A stretch of DNA of 20,261 nt from a virus, in IMG/VR virus record IMGVR_UViG_3300025687_000436, positions 1 to 20,261 of that record; one strand, given 5' to 3'. The notes below the pieces were generated by a model that was given only the letters and a program-made list of their open reading frames with translations, had not been told where the DNA came from and searched no databases. The position numbers were made by a program, and so were the translations under genes. Below, piece by piece: positions 14,894-20,261 of this stretch. The first letter of the stretch is position 1. Each line of letters opens with the position of its first letter.

Positions 14894-14896
14894 ATA
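14890..14896 (+). promoter_or_regulatory. Late promoter overlapping the radical SAM stop codon
   Basis: ATAAATA includes the stop TAA (14891-14893). The predicted start is near 14902, with a leader of about 19 nt and a weak purine-rich GAAGAAG 4-5 nt before the ATG at 14921. Confidence 0.75.
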
Positions 14897-14920
14897 CAGT
14901 ATCGTTAACGAAGAAGAACA

Positions 14921-17900
14921 ATGGATAATACAGCAACAGACCTTTTTAATCTATTAGTCAGCCGTGACTATACCGTAAAAACACTAAACAGTCAAGGTAA
15001 ACCTGTGGTCAAACCAGAAGATGCTGAGATGTTTAGCTTTGATTTTGAAACTAAAAACAACAATTACGGTACTGTAGTTATTTTGCTCGATGATGAAAAT
15101 AACTTTGAATGTTATTATGGCGATAATGTAGGCAAAAATATCGAAGGCGAAGACAAAGATACCTGGTATGATTTTTTACTACAGCTAAAAACTTTTGCAA
15201 CACGCAACTTGTTAAGTTTCAATTTAAAGGATTTAGACAAGTTAAAGTATAGTATGCAAGGTATGGCTGCTATTAATGAAGGTTTGTTTGAGGGCTGGAA
15301 TGGAACTAAACATACTAGTTATAATAATAAACCTGGTACAACACGTTTAAAGATTGTACATAGCAAGGCAATTGAAGAAGGCGAACAACGCTTCCGCAAC
15401 ATTGAAAAGTTATATGTTGAAAACGCCGAGGGCGAACGCTTTAAGTTGCCATTTACATCATTGGTTGCTGGTCGTGCAATGGCTCGTCACGTAGCAGAAG
15501 GTGGTACACCGTACGACGTATTTGGATTACACATTGTTGAAACAGTTCGAGAAGCAAACGTGCTTGCTAAGTTTACACAAGCAACTCGGGCTATTACAGA
15601 AGAAGATGGCGAGCAGTTTGATGTAGTTGAAGCAGGTCGCGAACGCTATAAAACTCTACGTCAACGTTTAAAAAGTTTAGCAGGTAAGCGTGGATATCAC
15701 GCTTACAAAGAAAATTGGAATCCAGCAACAATTGACGAAGGTGTTGCTGATATGGATAAACTACACAAAATGTTCACACGCGAAACGATTGACTCGCGAA
15801 TTGAAGAAGCATTTCCATTTTTAGCTGCACAATTAGCAGAAGCTGGATTCGCAAACAAATTATCACCAAGCGGAAAAGTACCAGTTGGTTTATATACGTT
15901 TGTTTATAGCGTAGTAGATCCAAGCAGAGTGCAATTTATTGCTAATTCTGCTGAAAAGCGCGGCATGGCAGTAATTGCCAAAGGTAAAAACAAATTGCGA
16001 ATCGACGGCGATGCAATGCAACACAGTAGCCTAATTTATTCTTTGCAGCAATTAGGCGTCGAAGGTGAAGTAAAAGAAAAGCATACTGCGCAAATGGACG
16101 AAGGCATCTACAAGAAAGGCAAGATTGCATTTAAAATCGCCAAAGGCGTATTGAAATACTTGCCGCCGGTACTAATCGGAACATACCTGGCAGTACAAGA
16201 TGCCGAACAACAAGAAAAACGCGATGCCGAACAAAAAGCAGGATATGCACAACAATTGCAGCAACCAGAACAAACCAAGGAATCAACTATGAAAGAATTT
16301 GACAAATTTGCCAGCTGGGCAGATCACGTAACCGAAGGCACTTGGGCGTGGCCAAGAAACGATGACCAAAGTGTTAACATGGATATGATTAAAGAACTTG
16401 CTGAAATATTCCAGAGCCCAATTCCTGCAGGCGAAGATGCAATGCACGCTGCTAGTGTGTTATACAATTATATTGGTGACGACGAGTTGTTTGATAGTCT
16501 AGCAGAGGAAGCTGAAGAAAATGGTCCGAATGCTGATGTGCGTGATGTAGTATTAAATTTCTTAAACACCACTGAAGGATGGGAAGATATCGGCGAAGCA
16601 TTATCGAATGAATTAAGCAGCGGAAATTTTAACGAAGCAGAAGATTTCGGTGCACGTGGAATGAACAAATATGGTATGAGTGCTGTTAAAGGCCCTGATG
16701 GTTTCTACGCTTTAGTAAATGGCAAAGTAGTTGCTGGCCCATTTGATTCCTTAGAAGAACTAAAAGCATATCAAGAAGAAGAATTAAACAAAGATGTTAA
16801 TGAGCAATTAGACATTGATTCTGGTGAAGAACAACGCAAAGTTGAACGCGATTCGATGCTAGAAATGAATGCGTGGCGTAAACTAGCTGGTATGCAAGAA
16901 AAAGTCTATGAAGACTTTACTGCGTTTCAAGAACCACAACAGCAAGTAACAGAAAATTTTAGCGATACTCCATTGCGTGATCGAGAAGACTATTTAGAAA
17001 AAAGTAAAGCACTATATGATTTACTTCGCGATCCGAGTTTATTTGATGACGAAGAAGCACAACAGGCAATTCAACAGCGCATTTTACGTTTAAATGACGA
17101 AGCACGTGAAATGGGCTTAATTGAAATGTCCGAGACAGAGTATGCTTCTAAATTAGAACAAGATATTTTAGAAGACTGGGGTTCAAGTGACGGCACAGTA
17201 TTAGTTAAAGGTATTGACGATGCTATTGAAAAACACGGCTTAAATCCTGACGTTATTCGTCAAGCAGCAGAAAGTTTAGCTGAATTTTATGGCGAAGACA
17301 TGGGCTACGGTGATGATATTGAAGCTGCAACTGATGCAGTTCTTGACACATGGGCACGTCGTTCAGAAATTGGTAAAAGATTGGCAAAATTATTTTCAGA
17401 AGATTTAGACGAAGCAGACGCTGGTAAGTTTGGACAGCAAGACGACGAAATTATCGATCCAGATCAAATTGTTCCTGGCGATGCTGGCCCAGATGGTGGT
17501 ATGGCAGATCCAGAAGCAGCAAATAAAAAACAAATGGACGAAGCACCGCGCAGCGAACAATTACCTCCGGGTTATTCGCGTGTAGGCCCTAGGGGTGTTT
17601 TAGTAGGTCCGTCAGGTAATTTATCAAACTGGAGAGATCCAAACATGGATCCAGATTACTGGGCCAGAGATAATATGACCAAGTATGACATGGATGCCGA
17701 CAATGAATGGGACGAAATCGAAAACTGGTTAACTAGTGGTTCGTACAAGGCAGGTAACGATCTACGTAGATCAATGATGCTTAAAAAATACGGATTAGAT
17801 CAAGGCGTCACCCCAGAAAAACTAGCAAAAGCAAGAGCAAAAGCAGATGCTATCAAGAAAGCATCACAAGACAAAGAAGACAAGTTCTATAAAGACATGG

Positions 17901-18904
17901 AAATTGCTCGCATCTTAGGACGCGATGCAGGGTCTACTGCTGACCTAGAAAGAAACCGTGCCGAGACAGAAAAAGAACTCGCTGGTCTTAGAAAGAATGC
18001 TGGACTAGCTACTTCTATTAAAGCAACACCATTGAGCAAGACTGGTTCTAAGGGTTCTGTTAACGTAGGCCAAGGCTGGAGCGATCAGATGGACATCGAT
18101 GATCTAGATCGTGTGAGTGCTAAGTATGGCACTAGTCCTGCTTCAGATCAGACCGCAGCACTAGCACACCAAGAGCGTGAATTTGCTCCAGGTAGTGATG
18201 AAGCGTGGGATCAATACGTAGCGAAACACGGTAGCAAGAGCAAAGTTCCGACTACCAGAAAGATGGGTATGGACGTAATGGATCTAGGTCTAAAGGGCGA
18301 AAGCAAAGTTAGTGAAGCAGGTAAGCCAGATTATCTAGACCTAGATAAAGATGGTAACAAAAAAGAGCCAATGAAGCAGGCTGCTAAAGACGCCGAGAAG
18401 AAAGGTGATAAAGAACTTGACGAACGCTCATTAACAAAAGGCGAAGAAAAGAAACGCGAAAAGTATGTTAAGGGCATGAAAAAATCAAAAGCAGACTTTA
18501 GCAAGCGTTATGGTAAGCGTGGCGAAGAAGTAATGTACGCAACTGCTACTAAAATGGCAAAAGAAAGCGAAGGAGCAACAAACGTGTTTGGTAAAGGAAT
18601 TTATGAAAGTTTAACAGAACTTGAAGATGATTTAGATATAGCACTAGGTAATGGTATTACGGCTACTAGTCAATTAGACAAACCAAAAAATTCAGTTGGT
18701 ATGATTGAGCCAGATGATATTATTGGGGTAGCAGGTAGTTTAGATGCAGGTGAACCAGAAGGTGTAGCAGGTAGTTTAGATGCAGGTGAACCGGGTGTCG
18801 AAAAGAACTTAGGTGATAAGATTGCTGATAAAGGCGCAGAATTAAGTGCTACAATCAATAAAGCGTTATCCGATATTAAACGTTTAGCAGGAATGGGCAA
18901 CTAA
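14921..18904 (+). CDS. Large acidic modular virion-type protein, 1327 aa
   Basis: Probably a structural or packaged protein; no enzyme motif is recognised. Residues 1-110 form an alpha/beta domain; 115-230 contain AAINEGLFEGWNGTKH and LYVENAEGERFKLP, phrases I associate with large marine phage proteins. A short hydrophobic stretch (VLKYLPPVLIGTYLAV) lies near 410-425. A new unit appears to begin at MKEFDKFASWADHVTEG (457), whose ATG (16289) has AAGGA 7 nt upstream, so an 871-aa internal product is possible. The rest is Glu/Asp/Ala-rich and helical, with LAGM phrases near 648 and at the C-terminus. An EF-hand/excalibur-like loop DLDKDGNKKE lies near 1143-1152, followed by a basic unit YVKGMKKSKADFSKRYG...MYATATKMAKE. 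Near the end is a 12-residue tandem repeat. Leu/Ile-x-Glu before Gly/Ala recurs (INE-G, IDE-G, IEE-A, LAE-A, LDE-A), compatible with prohead protease processing. Confidence 0.75.
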   Translation: MDNTATDLFNLLVSRDYTVKTLNSQGKPVVKPEDAEMFSFDFETKNNNYGTVVILLDDENNFECYYGDNVGKNIEGEDKDTWYDFLLQLKTFATRNLLSFNLKDLDKLKYSMQGMAAINEGLFEGWNGTKHTSYNNKPGTTRLKIVHSKAIEEGEQRFRNIEKLYVENAEGERFKLPFTSLVAGRAMARHVAEGGTPYDVFGLHIVETVREANVLAKFTQATRAITEEDGEQFDVVEAGRERYKTLRQRLKSLAGKRGYHAYKENWNPATIDEGVADMDKLHKMFTRETIDSRIEEAFPFLAAQLAEAGFANKLSPSGKVPVGLYTFVYSVVDPSRVQFIANSAEKRGMAVIAKGKNKLRIDGDAMQHSSLIYSLQQLGVEGEVKEKHTAQMDEGIYKKGKIAFKIAKGVLKYLPPVLIGTYLAVQDAEQQEKRDAEQKAGYAQQLQQPEQTKESTMKEFDKFASWADHVTEGTWAWPRNDDQSVNMDMIKELAEIFQSPIPAGEDAMHAASVLYNYIGDDELFDSLAEEAEENGPNADVRDVVLNFLNTTEGWEDIGEALSNELSSGNFNEAEDFGARGMNKYGMSAVKGPDGFYALVNGKVVAGPFDSLEELKAYQEEELNKDVNEQLDIDSGEEQRKVERDSMLEMNAWRKLAGMQEKVYEDFTAFQEPQQQVTENFSDTPLRDREDYLEKSKALYDLLRDPSLFDDEEAQQAIQQRILRLNDEAREMGLIEMSETEYASKLEQDILEDWGSSDGTVLVKGIDDAIEKHGLNPDVIRQAAESLAEFYGEDMGYGDDIEAATDAVLDTWARRSEIGKRLAKLFSEDLDEADAGKFGQQDDEIIDPDQIVPGDAGPDGGMADPEAANKKQMDEAPRSEQLPPGYSRVGPRGVLVGPSGNLSNWRDPNMDPDYWARDNMTKYDMDADNEWDEIENWLTSGSYKAGNDLRRSMMLKKYGLDQGVTPEKLAKARAKADAIKKASQDKEDKFYKDMEIARILGRDAGSTADLERNRAETEKELAGLRKNAGLATSIKATPLSKTGSKGSVNVGQGWSDQMDIDDLDRVSAKYGTSPASDQTAALAHQEREFAPGSDEAWDQYVAKHGSKSKVPTTRKMGMDVMDLGLKGESKVSEAGKPDYLDLDKDGNKKEPMKQAAKDAEKKGDKELDERSLTKGEEKKREKYVKGMKKSKADFSKRYGKRGEEVMYATATKMAKESEGATNVFGKGIYESLTELEDDLDIALGNGITATSQLDKPKNSVGMIEPDDIIGVAGSLDAGEPEGVAGSLDAGEPGVEKNLGDKIADKGAELSATINKALSDIKRLAGMGN
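18725..18796 (+). repeat. Two tandem 36-bp copies coding GVAGSLDAGEP(E/G)
   Basis: Units 18725-18760 and 18761-18796 are nearly identical and in frame near the C-terminus of the 1327-aa protein; a 29-base core recurs exactly at 36-bp distance. It looks like a recent duplication in a flexible acidic tail and may vary in copy number between relatives. Confidence 0.92.
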
Positions 18905-18929
18905 ACCCAAGCGATATACGCTAAAATAC

Positions 18930-18960
18930 AACGGGCTTAATTAATTTAAGCCCGTTTTTT
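18930..18960 (+). terminator. Rho-independent terminator after the 1327-aa protein gene
   Basis: ACGGGCTTAA at 18931-18940 pairs with TTAAGCCCGT at 18946-18955 (one more A-T pair possible) around loop TTAAT, followed by T to 18960. The stem is AT-rich on its inner side and G/C at the base. It insulates the SGNH gene from read-through. Confidence 0.9.
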
Positions 18961-18967
18961 ATGATAT

Positions 18968-18973
18968 TAAATA
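18968..18973 (+). promoter_or_regulatory. Late-type promoter core 5 nt before the SGNH start
   Basis: TAAATA, preceded by T, lies just after the terminator and ends 5 nt before ATG 18979. This spacing is identical to that before gp16, gp17, HNH and GIY-YIG, and it argues for 18979 rather than 18961 as the start. Confidence 0.55.
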
Positions 18974-18978
18974 AACGC

Positions 18979-19797
18979 ATGAGTATTTTAGTCTCTGGAT
19001 GCAGCTATACAGAAAACGCAAAATGGGTTGACGAATTATTTACTAATGTTATTAATTACGGAAAATCTGGCGCCGGAAATACATATATATCAAATAGCAT
19101 TATCTACAATATTGATTTATTAAATCCACCATCGTATGTGTTTATATTATTTTCTGGAGTTAACAGAATTGATTTATCTGTTCCAAAAACGCTCGACACA
19201 CAAAAACTTGCAATTGAATTGAAATATTATGGAATAGTCAACGATATACTCTATTTGTTTACAGGTAGTGATAAAATCAATATACAAATATGCAGAAATT
19301 ATAGAAATATTAAATCCTTGGCCTGGCCAGAAATTTACTGTATCGACGATTTCCTTAAATTACCAAAAAAGATTAAAGATGAATGTATTGAAAAACAGAT
19401 ATTCTATTTTGGACTTGAAAATTCTGATTTAATGTCAATGATTAACACATCAATGATGTTGAATTATTTAAACGATACTAACTATCTACAAACACTTACA
19501 TATCAGAATATATTAAATTGTCAAACTTTTTTAGAACGTCATTTAATTCCTTATAATTTTAGTTTTATTAGTAACGTTTTTGATACAAATAACAAAACTC
19601 AGTTTGGGGTTCTTAACAAATCGCACCCGCTATATAAAAGAATTAATTGGAGTAATTATATCAATGATACGCCGTATGAATTTGCAGTAAAATATAATTG
19701 TTTAGCCGACGACCAGTTTCATTTATCGCATCACGGTCAACGATTATGGGCACAAAAAATACGTAATAAAATACCCAAAAAAATATTGACACGCTAA
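18979..19797 (+). CDS. SGNH/GDSL-like hydrolase family protein
   Basis: A 272-residue protein starting MSILVSGCSYTENAKW. The SGNH blocks are visible in order: GCSYT (Ser9 as nucleophile, Cys replacing the Asp of GDS), NYGKSGAGN (block II Gly), SGVNRID (Gly60-x-Asn62), and D245-x-x-H248 in DDQFHLSHHGQRLW. Such enzymes remove or transfer acyl groups on sugars and lipids, so it may act on host surface glycan or a virion glycan; the substrate is unknown. An ATG at 18961 in frame would lie in the terminator T run and before the promoter core, so 18979 is preferred. There is no signal peptide. The gene is AT-rich like the radical SAM gene, suggesting both are accessory acquisitions. It stands alone between a terminator and the gp32 promoters. 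Confidence 0.75.
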   Translation: MSILVSGCSYTENAKWVDELFTNVINYGKSGAGNTYISNSIIYNIDLLNPPSYVFILFSGVNRIDLSVPKTLDTQKLAIELKYYGIVNDILYLFTGSDKINIQICRNYRNIKSLAWPEIYCIDDFLKLPKKIKDECIEKQIFYFGLENSDLMSMINTSMMLNYLNDTNYLQTLTYQNILNCQTFLERHLIPYNFSFISNVFDTNNKTQFGVLNKSHPLYKRINWSNYINDTPYEFAVKYNCLADDQFHLSHHGQRLWAQKIRNKIPKKILTR

Positions 19798-19815
19798 ATA
19801 CTTTTGTGTTATACT
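19786..19815 (+). promoter_or_regulatory. Sigma70-type promoter overlapping a late-type core, before gp32
   Basis: TTGACA (19786-19791) and TATACT (19810-19815) are 18 nt apart (17 if TTATAC is taken). TAAATA (19795-19800) lies in the spacer and contains the SGNH stop codon. An inverted repeat, ACTTAC/GTAAGT (19813-19818 with 19822-19827), overlaps the -10 and start site and could be an operator or a 5' hairpin. Early plus late transcription would match T4 gene 32. Confidence 0.72.
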
Positions 19816-19861
19816 TACTTGGTAAGTGTAGCAATTTTTGTTTGTTTTAGTAAAAACATTC

Positions 19862-19911
19862 TAGGCATACACTTAGGCATAAGGTAAAAAACATAGGCAT
19901 AAGGCATAAGG
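19862..19911 (+). repeat. Repeated TAGGCATA units in the gp32 leader
   Basis: TAGGCATA occurs at 19862-19869, 19874-19881 and 19894-19901, and GGCATAAGG recurs at 19903-19911, its last part being the Shine-Dalgarno AAGGAG before ATG 19923. The stretch is A-rich and poor in self-complementarity, as expected of an mRNA site for cooperative gp32 binding and translational autoregulation. Confidence 0.75.
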
Positions 19912-19922
19912 AGAAACTTACT

Positions 19923-20261
19923 ATGGCATCTTTAGCAGATATTCGTGCCCGTTTAGCGGCAGCAGAAAACAAGAGCACTGGCTCTACATTCCAAGGCGAT
20001 AACGCCATTTACCCACACTGGAACATTAACGAAGGGGATACCGCAACTGTCCGCTTCCTTCCAGATGGTGACACTTCCAACCCATTCTTTTGGATCGAAC
20101 GCCAAATGATTCGTTTGCCATTTAACGGCGTGGTAGGCGGAGATAACAAGCAGGTTGTTGTGACAGTACCCTGCGTAGAAATGTGGAACGAAACGTGTCC
20201 AATTTTGACAGAAGTTCGCACTTGGTTCAAAGATCCTTCGCTAGAAGATATGGGTCGCAAA
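19923..20261 (+). CDS. 32: Single-stranded DNA-binding protein gp32 (5' part)
   Basis: The first 113 codons of the replication, recombination and repair protein that coats single-stranded DNA; the gene runs off the window. MASLADIRARLAAAENKSTGS is followed by IYPHWNINEGDTATVRFLPDGD and FFWIERQMIRLPF, typical of the gp32 of T4-like marine phages. KST at 17-19 resembles the LAST cooperativity motif (KRKST in T4). Cysteines 84 and 92 (VPCVEMW, ETCPI) are probably part of the zinc site. The ATG has a strong Shine-Dalgarno site (AAGGAG at 19908-19913). A leader of about 100 nt with repeats precedes it, fitting the autogenous translational control known for T4 gp32. Confidence 0.93.
   Translation, partial: MASLADIRARLAAAENKSTGSTFQGDNAIYPHWNINEGDTATVRFLPDGDTSNPFFWIERQMIRLPFNGVVGGDNKQVVVTVPCVEMWNETCPILTEVRTWFKDPSLEDMGRK

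Noticed and set aside
15942-16668. Minus-strand open frames inside the 1327-aa gene, and similar ones inside the sheath, gp17 and gp32 genes.
   Set aside because: They are antisense shadows of well-supported genes, with odd amino-acid composition and no ribosome site.
18961-18978. ATG 18961 as the SGNH start.
   Set aside because: It directly abuts the terminator T run and precedes the promoter core; ATG 18979 gives the typical short strand before the GCS motif.
19862-19911. The repeated units before gp32 as a small CRISPR-like array.
   Set aside because: Units are only 8-9 bases with uneven spacing of 12, 20 and 8-9 nt, there are no cas genes, and the last copy is the ribosome binding site.

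Overview
The window is part of the late (virion assembly) region of a T4-like myovirus, running into the single-stranded DNA-binding protein gene gp32. Recognisable T4 counterparts are the tail sheath (gp18), tail tube (gp19), a gp4-type head completion protein, the small and large terminase subunits (gp16, gp17) and gp32. The many marine-type virion proteins without T4 counterparts, the moderately AT-rich DNA and the very large sheath point to a marine or freshwater relative of the cyanophage/pelagiphage T4-like group. The host cannot be named from this sequence. The phage uses T4-type late promoters (core TAAATA), Shine-Dalgarno sites, rho-independent terminators and at least two good sigma70-type promoters. 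No tRNA, CRISPR array, insertion sequence or integrase is visible.

Layout. 1-1157: a small basic protein, a DEDDh 3'-5' exonuclease behind a perfect sigma70 promoter, and a convergent zinc-cluster/HNH-like gene on the minus strand. 1219-7301: a tail block with a giant sheath (1078 aa against about 660 in T4), a strong terminator, the tail tube, a second tube-like protein, a small marine virion protein, and the gp4-like nuclease-fold protein. 7299-11063: gp16 followed by four tightly packed unknown genes; the starts of two closely resemble, and of the other two loosely resemble, T4 capsid-targeting peptides. 11057-11191: a candidate structured RNA of five consecutive hairpins ending in a terminator. 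11194-13854: a GIY-YIG nuclease, a divergent HNH nuclease, and gp17; the last two share a 20-bp perfect palindrome as promoter region. 13856-18904: a radical SAM enzyme and a 1327-aa acidic modular protein. 18930-19797: a terminator and an SGNH-hydrolase-like gene. 19786-20261: overlapping promoters, a repeat-rich leader and the 5' part of gp32.

How it works together. The main block is one co-oriented late region in which genes abut or overlap by a base and promoters are built into the ends of upstream genes. In four places the TAA stop codon is itself the first part of a TAAATA core. Two promoter arrangements are visible. ATAAATA lies 23-34 nt before a start, usually with a Shine-Dalgarno site (gp18, gp19, the 175-aa protein, the 1327-aa protein). 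TAAATA preceded by a base other than A lies exactly 5 nt before the ATG (gp16, GIY-YIG, HNH, gp17, SGNH). By T4 geometry the second class would start transcription on the A of the start codon, giving leaderless mRNAs. The exonuclease promoter has the same property.

The strongest leads are this five-fold TAAATA-N5-ATG rule, the hairpin over the ribosome binding site at 7804-7821 that a late transcript would lose, the structured RNA at 11065-11190, the symmetric divergent promoter at 12267-12286, and the family of candidate capsid-targeted, protease-processed proteins.
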